Shown: positions 8,350 through 18,068 of the stretch, in pieces
Numbering within the stretch: position 1 is the first letter of the stretch
How the letters are laid out: each line of letters starts with the position of its first letter
Assembly: GCA_017859745.1 (NCBI GenBank)
Contig: JAFMML010000023.1
Coordinates: 6,491-46,672 of the forward strand
Source: Planctomycetota bacterium
GTDB taxonomy: Bacteria > Planctomycetota > Phycisphaerae > Phycisphaerales > SM1A02
Reading direction: 5' to 3'
DNA: 40,182 bases
Made by a program: the position numbers and the translations under genes
The notes under the pieces: model-generated
Database searches by the model: none
The model's input: the letters and a program-made list of their open reading frames with translations, nothing else
What the model was told of the DNA's origin: nothing

Positions 8350-9800
8350 GGCGAATCTCCGGGATCGGATCCGACGGACATGGTGCGATCGCCGAGTTCG
8401 CCGAGAAGTTCGCCGAGATACCGCTGACGCACCCATCGCCAGTCGGACTCGTCGAGTTCCTCGAGAACGGCGATGTCGATCGCCTCGAGCAGGTCTTGTG
8501 GCAGATCCTCGTCGAACGCGAAGGCCAGATAGTCCCTCGCCAGCGGTCGCGGCAGCAGCCGCAGCCCGCGGTCGGGGCGGGTCCCGATGAGGTTGTGCAG
8601 GATGGCGCGCTCGGAGACGAACGCGTCGAGGTTCCCCGCGGCGAGCAGCTCGATGCCCTCGCGGTCGTCCGCCGCATGCACCGACGGAACGCCGATCGAC
8701 CGCAAGACGTCCTCCGCGAGACTGCCGCCGACGACGCCGACCCGTGCTTCCACGAGATCCGGGATGTCCGAGACTGCAGTTGCGCCGGCGGTCAGGGTGA
8801 TGCGGCTTGCCACGACGCCCGTGAAGAGCGAGACCGCCACGACCGACACCAGCATCCACGCGGCCCCGATGAGACGGCCCGCCGGCGTGCGTGGCACGGT
8901 GTCGCCGTACCCGACCGTCGAGAAGGTGACCACCGCCCACCACATGCCTCTGGAAAGACCGTGGCCGAGCCGTCGGTCGAAGTGGCTGTCGGGGGCCCGG
9001 CGTTCGGCGATCCACAGCAGCGTGGCCGCAGTGAGGAAGAAGAGAAGCAGAAACAGCATCAGCTGCAGAAACTCAAGGCCGTTGAAGGAGGCCGTGAGGC
9101 TCGGGAGCCAGCCGATCCGCTCGATGGTGGCGACGGCGATCGCGGACGTCTCGAATGCGGGGGACAAGTGGTTCGCGCGGACCCTCCCGGGGGTGATCGC
9201 AGTGCCGAGCGCCGACGCCTCGACCCGACCCTCGTCGATCGCGAGCAGCAGATCCTCGAGTGGCCATTCCTGGAACTCGTACTCGAGATCGAGGCGATTC
9301 GCGACGCGATCCCAAAGTTCGATCGTGTAGCCCTGCCACTCGCCGAGGGGGTTCTTGAAGGCGAACGGCACCCGGTCCGCGACCGCGACCCGGAGAGGCC
9401 GCGACGCGCTGCCGGGTGAGCCTTCGGCCGGCGTCCATGTCCGCTCGGCAGCTGCGTCGCCCTGCGCGAAGGAGGCCGGAGGCGCCGCTCCGATGGCCAG
9501 TCCGCAGGCGAGAATGGCCGGCGCGACGAGGGCGCGAGCCTGCCGACGACGCGACGATCGAATCGCCGGCCGCCGGATCCCGGGGACCACCTCGCGGCAT
9601 CCGCTCCGAACGCGCCACGCGTCCGATGCGAAATCGTTCGGCCCGCGTCGCCGGGCGTCCTCCTCGGCGAGAGACCGCTTCGAACGGCCGGCACCGATCG
9701 CCGAGGGCGTGGCATCGATCGACCCTGGTTGCATCTCGTGGCGCATCTCGCTGTCTGTCTGGCCGGGCATGTCGCGGTGCAGGTTGGGTCGACCGATCAT
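8346..9800 (-). CDS. GluR0-like ligand-gated potassium channel
   Basis: A 484-residue protein in which a periplasmic solute-binding fold is split by an ion-channel pore, the layout of prokaryotic ionotropic glutamate receptors. Residues about 135-235 form the first lobe (LRVAVADRVPFAFK...GYTIELWDRVA). A membrane helix follows at about 243-265, a pore helix with the K+ filter TVGYGD at 295-300, a second helix at about 308-332, and the second lobe at about 343-465. A hydrophobic segment ending ASFAQ near residue 112 looks like a signal peptide with an overlong N-region. A start at GTG 9590 would give a more normal signal peptide, but GGAG five bases before ATG 9800 favours the longer form. The ligand is unknown. 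It heads the operon running to 4726. Confidence 0.85.
   Translation of the reverse strand: MIGRPNLHRDMPGQTDSEMRHEMQPGSIDATPSAIGAGRSKRSLAEEDARRRGPNDFASDAWRVRSGCREVVPGIRRPAIRSSRRRQARALVAPAILACGLAIGAAPPASFAQGDAAAERTWTPAEGSPGSASRPLRVAVADRVPFAFKNPLGEWQGYTIELWDRVANRLDLEYEFQEWPLEDLLLAIDEGRVEASALGTAITPGRVRANHLSPAFETSAIAVATIERIGWLPSLTASFNGLEFLQLMLFLLLFFLTAATLLWIAERRAPDSHFDRRLGHGLSRGMWWAVVTFSTVGYGDTVPRTPAGRLIGAAWMLVSVVAVSLFTGVVASRITLTAGATAVSDIPDLVEARVGVVGGSLAEDVLRSIGVPSVHAADDREGIELLAAGNLDAFVSERAILHNLIGTRPDRGLRLLPRPLARDYLAFAFDEDLPQDLLEAIDIAVLEELDESDWRWVRQRYLGELLGELGDRTMSVGSDPGDSP
8357..8360 (-). promoter_or_regulatory. Ribosome binding site supporting a TTG start
   Basis: GGAG on the minus strand seven bases before TTG 8349. 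It supports the unusual start codon of the BtpA-family gene and lies inside the end of the upstream channel gene. Confidence 0.5.
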
Positions 9801-9879
9801 GCGTGCTCCGGCCCCGCCGCCGGGGCCATGTCGAACGGACTCGACCGGGAACGCTCGACCGTGATCTAGACTGTAGAGC

Positions 9880-10857
9880 ATGCGAGGCAGTTCCCGGGAA
9901 TCCCATCGGGTCGAGTCTCGTCGTCGCGACGGCGTCGCGCTGATCGCTCTCGTCGCGCCCGAACAGGGAGTCTCCCTCGAGGTCGCCCCGGCGGCGGGCG
10001 GCGCGGCGGTCGGCCTGGCCTCGCCGGCGGGCGAGCATCTGTTCCTGCCCGAGCCGCTCGGGGCGTTCGTGGGGCGTCGACGCACCGGCGGGATCCCGCT
10101 GCTTCACCCCTATGCGAACCGGCTCCGCGGGTCCCGATGGACCTTCGGCGATCGAATCGTCGATCCCGACGCTTCGCCCTGTCGGCATGCCGACGCCAAC
10201 GGCCTGCCGATGCACGGTGAACTGCTGCGGTGGTCTCGATGGCGCGTGGCGACCGGGGCGGACGCCGATGGCGCGACCCTCACCTTGTCGCTCGACTGGG
10301 CGGAGCACCCCGAACTGATGGCGGGGTTCCCCTTTCCGCATCGGCTCGAACTCGGATACCGCCTGTCCGGATCGACCGTCGAGGTGCGGGCGACGGTGAC
10401 GCCCACCGGGGCCGCCATGCCGGTGAGCTTCGGATGGCATCCCTATCTGCGAGTGCCCGACGTGTCGCGCGATGCGTTGACGCTGACGCTCCCGAGCCTC
10501 GAGCGCATCGAGATGGACAAGCGTGGGCTGCCGCGTCGGATCGACGGGCGCCTCGTCGCTTCTCCGCAGGGGAACCGGCGGGTGAAGCTCGCCGACACCG
10601 CCTTCGACGACCTGTATCGCCTCGTGGGTCGAGGGTCGATCACGTTGGCGGGCGGAGGTCGCGGCGTTCGGCTCGAGCCCGGCGAGCACTGCCGGTTCCT
10701 CCAGCTCTACAGCCCGGCCGGGACGGACTTCGCCGCGATCGAACCGATGACCGCACCCACCGCCGCGCTCGACGACGGCGGTCCGGATCTGCCCGTCGTC
10801 GAGGTCGGCGAGTCCTTCACGGCGTCGTTCACGGTGCGGATCGTCGACGGGGCGTGA
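9880..10857 (+). CDS. Aldose 1-epimerase family protein
   Basis: A 325-residue galactose-mutarotase-like protein of the beta-sandwich family that interconverts sugar anomers. The conserved motifs are GGIPLLHPYANRLRG (near 70-84), NGLPMHG with a catalytic-type His, FGWHPYLRVP with the second His, and AIEPMTAP with the catalytic-type Glu. There is no signal peptide, so it is cytoplasmic. The exact sugar cannot be read from sequence. It is divergent from the channel gene across 79 bases. The sequence before the ATG has no clear ribosome site but contains TAGACT at 9867-9872, a possible -10 box that would give a very short or absent leader. It converges with the prenyltransferase gene, the stops four bases apart. 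Confidence 0.88.
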   Translation: MRGSSRESHRVESRRRDGVALIALVAPEQGVSLEVAPAAGGAAVGLASPAGEHLFLPEPLGAFVGRRRTGGIPLLHPYANRLRGSRWTFGDRIVDPDASPCRHADANGLPMHGELLRWSRWRVATGADADGATLTLSLDWAEHPELMAGFPFPHRLELGYRLSGSTVEVRATVTPTGAAMPVSFGWHPYLRVPDVSRDALTLTLPSLERIEMDKRGLPRRIDGRLVASPQGNRRVKLADTAFDDLYRLVGRGSITLAGGGRGVRLEPGEHCRFLQLYSPAGTDFAAIEPMTAPTAALDDGGPDLPVVEVGESFTASFTVRIVDGA

Positions 10858-10861
10858 AGCG

Positions 10862-11785
10862 TCACACGCGGTGCACGAAGGCAAGCAGCAGGGCGAGCCC
10901 CGACGTCTCGACCACCAGTCGCAGTTCGATCGGATCGCGAACCCGAGTGGGACGGCGGAACGCCAGCCACGCGCCGCCGATCATCGCCGCCGCCGCCCAC
11001 AGCAGGCCGCGCCCGTCGGATGTGGCGATCGCCGCCAATCCACCTCCGAGGGCGGTCGTTGCAAGACAGATCGTCCGGGCCTTCGACGGTCCCAGCCGTG
11101 CCGGCACCGAGGCGGTGCCGAATCGCCGATCGACATCCGCGTCGTCGAGGTCGCACCAGATCGCATCGGCGGCGACGCGAAGGGCGAGGGACGCGGTCAC
11201 CAGCGCGACGGCCGGGTCGGTCATGGCGAGCAGGGCGGCCCATGGCGTCGCGGCCCGTTCGGCGGCGGCGAGTGCCAGTGCCGCGGCGAGGCTCGCGACC
11301 GCGATCCCGACCGCGGCGTTCTTCAGGATCAAGCGATCCTTCGGTCGCGGGCGGTTGCGGCGGGGGCGTCCCGCGTAGAGCCAGGCACCGAAGACGCTGC
11401 CTGCGGGAATCGTCGCAGGCCACCAGCCGAGGATTCCGGCCTCGGGATCGCCGAGCGTGGCCGCCGAGAGGGTCGCGACGACCAGCGCCGCCGCGCATCC
11501 CAGACGGATCGATCGGCGGCGAGGCCACAGCAGGGCGTGGCGGTCGGGGTGGGCCTCGGGATCCGCCGGATCGAGCCAGGCGTCGCGCCACTTCACACGA
11601 TCGAGCAGATAGCTCGCCAGCGCCGTCGGCACGGCGCACGCCAGCGCCGTGCCGATTCTCGCGGGTGCCGGATCGAGTTCGGCGAGCATCGCGAACAGGC
11701 AGACCGCGGCGCCGACGTAGGCCGATGGAAGCAGCGCGGAATCGCCGAGCCGTGCCAGCAGGCCCTGGGAGACGGATGCGGTCAT
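10862..11785 (-). CDS. UbiA-family membrane prenyltransferase-like protein
   Basis: A 307-residue polytopic membrane protein with about eight or nine hydrophobic segments. The second aspartate-rich signature is clear, DAIWCDLDDADVDRR (207-221). The first, YLLDRVKWRDAWLD (59-72), is a modified form. UbiA enzymes transfer isoprenoid chains to aromatic acceptors for quinones, haem or chlorophyll-like compounds; the acceptor here cannot be named. A possible flavin prenyltransferase tail at the window start is compatible with quinone synthesis but lies 10 kb away. It lies 108 bases downstream of cysNC on the same strand with no good ribosome site, so co-transcription is uncertain. Confidence 0.75.
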   Translation of the reverse strand: MTASVSQGLLARLGDSALLPSAYVGAAVCLFAMLAELDPAPARIGTALACAVPTALASYLLDRVKWRDAWLDPADPEAHPDRHALLWPRRRSIRLGCAAALVVATLSAATLGDPEAGILGWWPATIPAGSVFGAWLYAGRPRRNRPRPKDRLILKNAAVGIAVASLAAALALAAAERAATPWAALLAMTDPAVALVTASLALRVAADAIWCDLDDADVDRRFGTASVPARLGPSKARTICLATTALGGGLAAIATSDGRGLLWAAAAMIGGAWLAFRRPTRVRDPIELRLVVETSGLALLLAFVHRV

Positions 11786-11849
11786 GGCGACATCATCCGC
11801 GACCGGCCCACCGTGTCGACCCGCCGCCGGCGTGCGAGGCGTCGCCGGT

Positions 11850-11862
11850 CGGCCGGGGGCCG
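11850..11862 (-). terminator. G/C hairpin after cysNC
   Basis: CGGCC-GGG-GGCCG forms a compact 5-bp stem between cysNC and the prenyltransferase gene. No T-run follows on either strand, so it is a weak candidate for stopping cys transcription. Confidence 0.22.
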
Positions 11863-11893
11863 GCGCCGTGAACGCCTGAACGGATCCAAGTGC

Positions 11894-13819
11894 TCAGGTG
11901 TCGATGACTCCGCGCTCGACGAGCATGGCCTCGATCCGGTCCACACATGCCTCGGTGCCGAGTTCGTGCGAAGGCAGGACCAGGTCCGCGTCGGTCGGCG
12001 CTTCGTAGGGGAAGTCGACGCCCGGCACCGCGACGCTCTTCGCGTCCCCGCCGTAGAGGTCGGGGAGCTGCGCCCGGCAGTGCTCGATCGGGGCGTCGAG
12101 ATGCACCACGAGGAACCGGTCTCCGCCGACGAGTTCGCGGGCCCGGTCGCGGGTGGCCTCCTCCGGCGCCACGAAGGATCCGATGGCGATGAGGCCGGCG
12201 TCGTTGAGAAGTCGCGCGACCTCCATCGATCGACGCAGATTCTCCGAGCGTTCCGCCGCCGAGAAGCCGAGGTCGCGGTTGAGGCCCTTTCGCATGCTCT
12301 GTCCATCGAGCACCACCGAGGCGTTGCCACGCTCGAAGAGGCGCTTCTCGAGGGCGTGGGCGACGTCGCTCTTCCCGCTTCCCGAGAGGCCGGTGACGAG
12401 GATCGTGGCCGGCGACTGCCGCAGCCGCTCGCGACGGGCCGCCGCATCGACGAGGCTCTTCTGGGCCGCCAGGGTCGCGCTGCCCGGCGAGGTGTCCCAG
12501 TGTTCGCCGCCGCCGGTGCTGGGTCCGTCGATCATGCCCGCGGCCACGGTGATGTTGGTGACGCGATCGATCACGATGAACGCGCCGGTGGTGCGGTTGC
12601 GGGCGTACGGATCGAAGCAGAGCGGCTCGTTGACGACGAGCTGGACCTTGCCGATCTCGTTGAGGCCCAGCGCCACCGCGGGCGAGGACTCCAGCGTGTT
12701 CACGTCGATCTGGTTGCGGATCGCCGCGAAGACGCCGGGAGTCTTGCGGCTGGTGTGCTTGATGAGGTACTCGCGTCCGGCGACCAGCGGATCCTGATGC
12801 ATCCAGACGAGCGTGGCCTCGATGCGGGTGCCGACCTGGATCTGCGAATCCGGCCGCACGAACATGTCGCCGCGGGAGACGTCGATCTCGTCCTCGAGGG
12901 TCAGGGTGATCGCCTGCGGGGCCTGGGCGCGATCGAGATCGCCGTCGAAGGTCACGATCCGCGAGACCTTCGAGCGCTTGCGCGAGGGCAGCACCATGAC
13001 CTCGTCGCCGGGGCGGACCACGCCCGCCGCGAGGCTGCCGCTGAAGCCGCGGAAGTCGAGGTTGGGCCGATTCACCCACTGCACCGGGAGTCGAAGGTCC
13101 CGCAGGTTGCGGTCCGCCGCGACCGGCACCTTCTCGAGATGCTCGATCAGCGTGGGACCGTCGTACCAGTCCATCCGCTCGCCGCGATTGACGACGTTGG
13201 CGCCCTTGAGTGCGGACATGGGAATGAAGGTCGTGTCCCGCTCGGGCAGGCGCGAGGCGAACTTCAGGTAGTCGTCGCGGATGCGGCTGAACACCGCCTC
13301 GTCCCAGTCCACCAGGTCCATCTTGTTGATGGCCACGACCGCGTGGCGGATGCCCAGCAGCGAAGTGATGAAGCTGTGGCGACGGGTCTGCGTCATGATC
13401 CCATGGCGGGCGTCGATCAGCAGCACCGCGACGTCCGCGGTGGAGGCGCCGGTCGCCATGTTGCGGGTGTACTGCTCGTGGCCCGGGGTGTCGGCGATGA
13501 TGAACTTGCGGATGGGGGTCGTGAAGTAGCGGTAGGCGACGTCGATCGTGATGCCCTGCTCGCGCTCGGCGCGGAGGCCGTCGGTCAGGAGAGCGGGATC
13601 GAAGTCGTCGCCGGTGGTGCCGAACCGCGCCGAGTCCTTCTTCACCGCGGCGAGCTGGTCCTCGAAGATCATCTTCGAGTCGTACAGCAGGCGCCCGATC
13701 AGCGTGCTCTTGCCGTCGTCCACGGAACCGCAGGTGATGAACCGAAGCAGCTCCTTGTGCTCGTGCTGCTTGAGGTAGCCGACGATGTCGACGGCGGGAT
13801 CGATGGGAGTCGTGGTCAT
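11894..13819 (-). CDS. cysN: Bifunctional sulfate adenylyltransferase subunit 1 / APS kinase (CysNC)
   Basis: A 641-residue fusion. The EF-Tu-like CysN part (about 20-450) has GSVDDGKS (31-38), DTPGH (110-114) and NKMD (165-168); GTP hydrolysis drives APS synthesis by its partner CysD. The C-terminal APS kinase domain (about 470-641) has the P-loop GLSGSGKS (477-484) and [16 protein letters not shown] (505-520), then FVAPEE in place of the usual FISPF. The usual DGDN is DGQS, a variant I associate with a CysNC subgroup, so this domain may differ in activity from the separate CysC at 15027. The start is ATG 13819, 82 bases after the cysD stop. It probably forms an operon with cysD. Confidence 0.94.
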   Translation of the reverse strand: MTTTPIDPAVDIVGYLKQHEHKELLRFITCGSVDDGKSTLIGRLLYDSKMIFEDQLAAVKKDSARFGTTGDDFDPALLTDGLRAEREQGITIDVAYRYFTTPIRKFIIADTPGHEQYTRNMATGASTADVAVLLIDARHGIMTQTRRHSFITSLLGIRHAVVAINKMDLVDWDEAVFSRIRDDYLKFASRLPERDTTFIPMSALKGANVVNRGERMDWYDGPTLIEHLEKVPVAADRNLRDLRLPVQWVNRPNLDFRGFSGSLAAGVVRPGDEVMVLPSRKRSKVSRIVTFDGDLDRAQAPQAITLTLEDEIDVSRGDMFVRPDSQIQVGTRIEATLVWMHQDPLVAGREYLIKHTSRKTPGVFAAIRNQIDVNTLESSPAVALGLNEIGKVQLVVNEPLCFDPYARNRTTGAFIVIDRVTNITVAAGMIDGPSTGGGEHWDTSPGSATLAAQKSLVDAAARRERLRQSPATILVTGLSGSGKSDVAHALEKRLFERGNASVVLDGQSMRKGLNRDLGFSAAERSENLRRSMEVARLLNDAGLIAIGSFVAPEEATRDRARELVGGDRFLVVHLDAPIEHCRAQLPDLYGGDAKSVAVPGVDFPYEAPTDADLVLPSHELGTEACVDRIEAMLVERGVIDT

Positions 13820-13901
13820 GGTCGGGTTCGCTCGGTCTCGGGCGGCGGGGCGGAGTCGTGGGAATCGGGCGGGGTCGGGGCGGCCGCGTGGGCCGGCGGG
13901 A

Positions 13902-14813
13902 TCAGTAGTACCCCTGGACCTTCTTCTCCTCCATCGAGGCGCCGGGATCGGCGTCGATGACGCGGCCCTCTCGTTCGCTGCGGGTCGCGAGGAGCATCTC
14001 CTGGATGATGTGGGGCAGCTCGGTCGCACGACTCTCGGTGGCGCCGGTCAGCGGATAGCAGCCGAGCGTGCGGAACCGCACCCACTTCATCTCGGCGGTG
14101 TCGGCGAGCTCCTTCGGCATGCGGTCGTCGTCGACGAGGATCAGCTGGCCCTCGTGACGCACCACCGGACGTTCGGCGGCGCGATAGACGTCGACGAGCG
14201 GGATCTTCTCGAGATGGATGTACTGCCAGATGTCCAGCTCGGTCCAGTTGGAGATCGGGAAGACCCGGATCTGCTCGCCCTTGTCGACCTCGGTGTTGTA
14301 GAGGTTCCAGAGTTCGGGCCGCTGGTTCTTGGGATCCCAGCGATGGTTCTGGTCGCGGAAGGAGAACACCCGCTCCTTGGCTCGGGACTTCTCCTCGTCG
14401 CGTCGCCCGCCGCCGAAGGCCGCGTCGAAGCGGTACTTGTCGAGGGCCTGCTTGAGGGCCCCGAGGTTCATGATGTCGGTGTACTTCTTGGATCCGTGGG
14501 TGAACGGGCCGATGCCCTCCCGGATGCCCTGCTCGTTGATGTGCACGATGACGTCGAGGCCCAGCTCCTTGACGATGTACTCGTCTCGGAACTCGTACAT
14601 CGACTTGAAGTTCCAGGTCGTGTCGACGTGCAGCAGCGGGAAGGGCGGCTTGCCCGGGGCGAACGCCTTGCGGGCAAGATGCAGCATCACGCAGGAGTCC
14701 TTCCCCACCGAGAAGAGCATCACGGGGTTGGAGAAGGTCGCGGCCACCTCGCGAATGATGTGGATGCTCTCGGCCTCGAGGGCCTGAAGATGGGTCAGGT
14801 CGATGTCGCTCAT
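13902..14813 (-). CDS. cysD: Sulfate adenylyltransferase subunit 2
   Basis: A 303-residue ATP pyrophosphatase that joins sulfate and ATP to give APS, together with CysN. Family features are the PP-loop SVGKDS (35-40), [46 protein letters not shown] and [15 protein letters not shown], and the end has the typical KKVQGYY. The length is standard. AGGGA five bases before ATG 14813 supports the start. It is divergent from cysC across a 213-base region with nested inverted repeats. Confidence 0.96.
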   Translation of the reverse strand: MSDIDLTHLQALEAESIHIIREVAATFSNPVMLFSVGKDSCVMLHLARKAFAPGKPPFPLLHVDTTWNFKSMYEFRDEYIVKELGLDVIVHINEQGIREGIGPFTHGSKKYTDIMNLGALKQALDKYRFDAAFGGGRRDEEKSRAKERVFSFRDQNHRWDPKNQRPELWNLYNTEVDKGEQIRVFPISNWTELDIWQYIHLEKIPLVDVYRAAERPVVRHEGQLILVDDDRMPKELADTAEMKWVRFRTLGCYPLTGATESRATELPHIIQEMLLATRSEREGRVIDADPGASMEEKKVQGYY

Positions 14814-14883
14814 GGTGTTCCCTGTCGGGCGGTGGACGCGGGCGGCGGATCTGCCCGGCTGCATCCGGAACTTCATCGGCGGA

Positions 14884-14938
14884 GATCGAGGTGGGCTGCA
14901 CGCTTTCGCGCGTCCGTCGCGCGAAGACGGCCTCGATC
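14884..14938. promoter_or_regulatory. Nested inverted repeats in the cysD/cysC divergent region
   Basis: The outer arms GATCGAGG (14884-14891) and CCTCGATC (14931-14938) are perfect 8-bp complements. Inside them, TTCGCGCG (14905-14912) and CGCGCGAA (14918-14925) form a second perfect 8-bp stem with loop TCCGT. Because the repeat is symmetric it could be an operator serving both genes or a leader RNA hairpin of either transcript. I do not recognise a known sulfur-responsive riboswitch. Confidence 0.45.
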
Positions 14939-15026
14939 CCTCGGATTGCCGACGCCGCCGACCGCGGATCGCCGAAGAACCGCCGGGCGGACCGTGTCGA
15001 TCCGCCCTCAGGAGACGATAGCGCCG

Positions 15027-15662
15027 ATGTCCGAGACCGACCGCCCTCGAGAGGCCGCCTCCCCCGACGTGGTCTGGGATGCGGGGACATGTCCGAGAAC
15101 CGAGCGGGAGCGTCTGCTCGGACAACGGGCCGCGACCCTGTGGATGACCGGCATCTCCGGCAGCGGCAAGAGCACCGTCGCCGCAGCGCTCGAGCGGCGC
15201 CTCGTCGAAGGCGGCCGCCTGGTCTACCGACTCGATGGCGACAACCTCCGGCACGGCCTGAATGCGGATCTCGGGTTCTCCGCCGAGGATCGCGCCGAGA
15301 ACGTCCGCCGGGCCGGCGAGGTCTGCCGGCTGCTTGCGGACACCGGCGCCATCGTGGTCGCGACCTTCATCAGTCCGTTCACGAAGGATCGCCTCGCCTG
15401 CCGGCGCGTCCACGAGGCCGCGGGCATCCCGTTCCTCGAGGCCCACGTCCACTGTCCGTTGGAGGTCGCGGAGTCTCGGGATCCGAAGGGCCTCTACAAG
15501 AAGGCCCGCGGCGGCGGAATCGCGCACTTCACCGGCATCGGTCAGGAGTACGAGCCGCCGACCGACGCGGAGATCGATCTCGACACCTCGCGATCGTCCA
15601 TCGACGAGTCGGTCGATCGTCTGATCGCCGCACTTCGGACTCGGGAACTGATCGACGGCTGA
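15027..15662 (+). CDS. cysC: Adenylyl-sulfate (APS) kinase, stand-alone
   Basis: A 211-residue kinase making PAPS from APS and ATP. It has the canonical set: P-loop GISGSGKST (42-50), [16 protein letters not shown] (70-85), FISPFTKDR (114-122), [12 protein letters not shown] (152-163) and [11 protein letters not shown] (168-178). It is therefore a full-strength CysC beside a CysNC that carries its own, variant kinase domain. AGGAG at 15010-15014 is 12 bases before ATG 15027, a slightly long spacing. It is transcribed away from cysD. Confidence 0.95.
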   Translation: MSETDRPREAASPDVVWDAGTCPRTERERLLGQRAATLWMTGISGSGKSTVAAALERRLVEGGRLVYRLDGDNLRHGLNADLGFSAEDRAENVRRAGEVCRLLADTGAIVVATFISPFTKDRLACRRVHEAAGIPFLEAHVHCPLEVAESRDPKGLYKKARGGGIAHFTGIGQEYEPPTDAEIDLDTSRSSIDESVDRLIAALRTRELIDG

Positions 15663-15680
15663 GCGCCGATCGGACGGCGC
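15663..15680. terminator. Possible shared terminator between cysC and the EF-G-like gene
   Basis: GCGCCG-ATCGGA-CGGCGC is a perfect 6-bp stem in the 28 bases between two convergent stop codons. It lacks a T-run, so the function is inferred from location. Confidence 0.32.
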
Positions 15681-15690
15681 CGCGCCTCGC

Positions 15691-17763
15691 TCAATCCTCG
15701 TCGTCCTTGTGACTGAACGAGGCGACGAGCTGCTGCTGGACATTCGGCGGCGCGGCGGCATCGTGGCTGTAGTCCATCACGAAGGACGCCTGTCCCGCGG
15801 TCATGCTCTTCAGCTGACTCGAGTAGGTCCCCATCTCGGCCAGTGGCACCTCGGCTCGGATCGTGCAGAGGTCGCCGGGCAGCATCTCGGTGTCCAGCAC
15901 GTGTCCGCGACGGCCGGAGAAGTCCGAGGTCAGGTCGCCCATGCAGCTCGCCGGGGCCGTCACCTCGACCTCGACGATCGGTTCGAGCAGGACCGGCTTG
16001 GCCTTCAACACCGCGTCGATGAAGGCCCGCTTGCCCGCGGTCACGAAGGCGACCTCCTTGCTGTCCACCGGGTGGTGCTTGCCGTCGAAGACCTCGACCC
16101 GCACGCCGCCGAGAGGGAAGCCCGCGATGGCTCCGCCGTGCAGCACCTGCCGCACACCCTTCTCGATCGCGGGCAGGAACTGGCGTGGCACCGAGCCGCC
16201 GACGGTGGCGTCCACGAACTCGAAGGCGGTGTCGTCTTCGCCCTCGAGCGGCACCACCCTCAGGTGGACCTCGCCGAACTGCCCGGCGCCGCCGGTCTGC
16301 TTCTTGTGGCGGTGATGGCCCTCGGCGGTGCCGGAGATCGACTCCTTGTAGGCGACCTTCGGGGGACTGGTGTCGAGTTCGAGCTTGAAGCGGTTCCTGA
16401 GTCGCTCGAGCACCACCCGCATGTGGAGCTCGCCCATGGCCCGGGCCACGGTCTCGTGGGTCGCGGCGACCCGATCGACCTTGAAGGTGGGGTCCTCCTC
16501 GCACAGCTTCGAGAGGCTCGTGCTGACCTTGGCCTCGTCGCTGCGGCTCTTGGCCTCGATGGCGAGGCCGTACATGGGCCGTGGCATCTCGATCGACTTG
16601 AACCGGATCGACTCGGTCTCGCCGCCGGCGTGGATCACGTCGTTGAAGTGCAGTTCGTCGACCTTGGCGATCGCGACGATGTCGCCGGGAACCGCCTCGG
16701 CGACCTCGTGATGGTCCTTCCCGTGGACCTCGTGCAGGTGGGCGATGCGGACCGGCTTGGCGCCGTCGTTGATCCGCACGCCCTCGCCGGCCTTCAACGT
16801 CCCCTGATGCACCCGAACGAGGCACATCTTGCCGACGAAGGGATCGGTGGTGACCTTGAAGACGTGCCCGACGAGCGGCTTGGAGGCGTCGGGCACGGGT
16901 TCGTAGGCCTGTGCCGCGTCGCCTTCGCCGGTGACGAACGGACGAGGGTTGCCGCCTAGTGGGCTGGGGCACAGATCCTCGAAGATCGAGAGCAGTTCGG
17001 GGATTCCGACGCCGGTCTTCGCCGAGACGAAGCACACCGGGACGAGGTGGGCCTCTCGCAACGCGGTCTGGAAGGCGGTCCGCAGCGCTTCGGGCGCCAC
17101 GCTGCCCTCCTCGAGATAGGTCGCCATCAGCTCCTCGTCGACCTCGACGACCTGGTCGACGAGCTGCTGGTGGGCGTCGGCGACCGAACTGAAGGCGACG
17201 TCCCCGGTCTCGGAGGTCCAGAGGTCGACCACGCCGCTGCCATCCGGGGTCGGAAGGTTGATGGGAAGCAGTTCGCTTCCGAAGGTCTCCCGCATCCGCT
17301 CGAGCAGCGCCTCGCACGCGCCCACGTGCTCGTCGATGCGGTTGACGACGATCATGCGGGGCAGGCGGCGCTGGCTCGCCACGGCGAGGATGCGCCGGGT
17401 CGTGGTCTGCACGCCCTTGTCCGCATCGACGACGACCGCGACGGTCTCGGTGGCGGGCAGGATCGACAGCGTCTGGCCGAGGAAATCGGGAAATCCCGGC
17501 GTATCGATCAGATGCACGAAGGTGCCGCCGTGTCGAACGGTGGCCACGGCGGGATAGAGGCTGTGACGGTGGGTCTTCTCCTCCGCCTCGAAGTCGCACA
17601 CCGTGGTGCCGTGCTCGACGTCGCCGGCCTTGGACAGTCCGCCCGCCGCGACCAGCAGCGCTTCGACCAGCGTGGTCTTCCCGGCGCCGCTGTGGCCGGT
17701 CAGGGCGATGTTCCGAATCGAGTCGGTGCCGTGATCGCGGGCCTGGGCCTTGGTGTTCGCCAT
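15691..17763 (-). CDS. Elongation factor G-like translational GTPase
   Basis: A 690-residue EF-G-family protein with G1 GHSGAGKT (23-30), G3 DTPGF (87-91) and G4 NRID (141-144). Domain II follows ([15 protein letters not shown]), then domains III-V including [16 protein letters not shown] and the domain IV start [14 protein letters not shown]. The switch I region is shortened and the G4 motif has Arg where canonical EF-G has Lys, placing it with EF-G-like (FusA2-type) proteins rather than the main translocase, which normally lies near rpsL, rpsG and tuf. Its role could be in ribosome recycling, stress or another GTPase function; this is unproven. AAGGAGG ten bases before ATG 17763 supports the start. 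It converges with cysC. Confidence 0.9.
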   Translation of the reverse strand: MANTKAQARDHGTDSIRNIALTGHSGAGKTTLVEALLVAAGGLSKAGDVEHGTTVCDFEAEEKTHRHSLYPAVATVRHGGTFVHLIDTPGFPDFLGQTLSILPATETVAVVVDADKGVQTTTRRILAVASQRRLPRMIVVNRIDEHVGACEALLERMRETFGSELLPINLPTPDGSGVVDLWTSETGDVAFSSVADAHQQLVDQVVEVDEELMATYLEEGSVAPEALRTAFQTALREAHLVPVCFVSAKTGVGIPELLSIFEDLCPSPLGGNPRPFVTGEGDAAQAYEPVPDASKPLVGHVFKVTTDPFVGKMCLVRVHQGTLKAGEGVRINDGAKPVRIAHLHEVHGKDHHEVAEAVPGDIVAIAKVDELHFNDVIHAGGETESIRFKSIEMPRPMYGLAIEAKSRSDEAKVSTSLSKLCEEDPTFKVDRVAATHETVARAMGELHMRVVLERLRNRFKLELDTSPPKVAYKESISGTAEGHHRHKKQTGGAGQFGEVHLRVVPLEGEDDTAFEFVDATVGGSVPRQFLPAIEKGVRQVLHGGAIAGFPLGGVRVEVFDGKHHPVDSKEVAFVTAGKRAFIDAVLKAKPVLLEPIVEVEVTAPASCMGDLTSDFSGRRGHVLDTEMLPGDLCTIRAEVPLAEMGTYSSQLKSMTAGQASFVMDYSHDAAAPPNVQQQLVASFSHKDDED

Positions 17764-18068
17764 GGACGTGGAACCTCCTTCGGGTCGATGCGAGTCGAGG
17801 GTTCCGGGACGGGGCCGCAGTCCACTTCGTCGGCGTCGTCCCGGATCGGGATGACGACGGGCCCGCGGGGCTCCAACCCCAACGGAGGCGTCCTTGCCAT
17901 TCGGGTTCCCCGTCACCGATGCGCATGCATCCGGTGTTGAAAGTGTAAAGCGAGCACCGGCGTCGCCCAGCGGATCCTGGGGATTCCGCTGCCGATCGCG
18001 TTCGGTACGAGTCTCGGCCTTGCCGGTTCCGCCCACGATTCCCGCTGGAAACGCCGATAGGACCCCCC
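17764..18068. other. Divergent intergenic region between the EF-G-like gene and cysQ
   Basis: These 305 bases hold both upstream regions. I see no credible ORF. They contain the ribosome site of the EF-G-like gene, a hairpin at 17834-17859, and a short AT-richer stretch at 17936-17950 (TTGAAAGTGTAAAGC) that may contain promoter elements for either direction. Confidence 0.5.
17834..17859. other. Bulged hairpin upstream of the EF-G-like gene
   Basis: CGTCGTC (17834-17840) pairs with GACGACG (17853-17859), and CCG (17841-17843) with CGG (17847-17849), leaving a GAT loop and a GAT bulge. It lies in the likely leader of the EF-G-like gene. It could be regulatory or a chance product of the GC-rich sequence. 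Confidence 0.3.

Noticed and set aside
5789-8677. Long minus-strand frame extending coaX upstream
   Set aside because: Only the last 269 codons form CoaX, with a ribosome site and GTGA overlap. The rest is the wrong frame of the aminotransferase and BtpA-family genes.
10871-13960. A 1029-codon plus-strand frame
   Set aside because: It runs antisense through the prenyltransferase and cysNC genes, whose motifs are unmistakable, and shows no conserved motif of its own.
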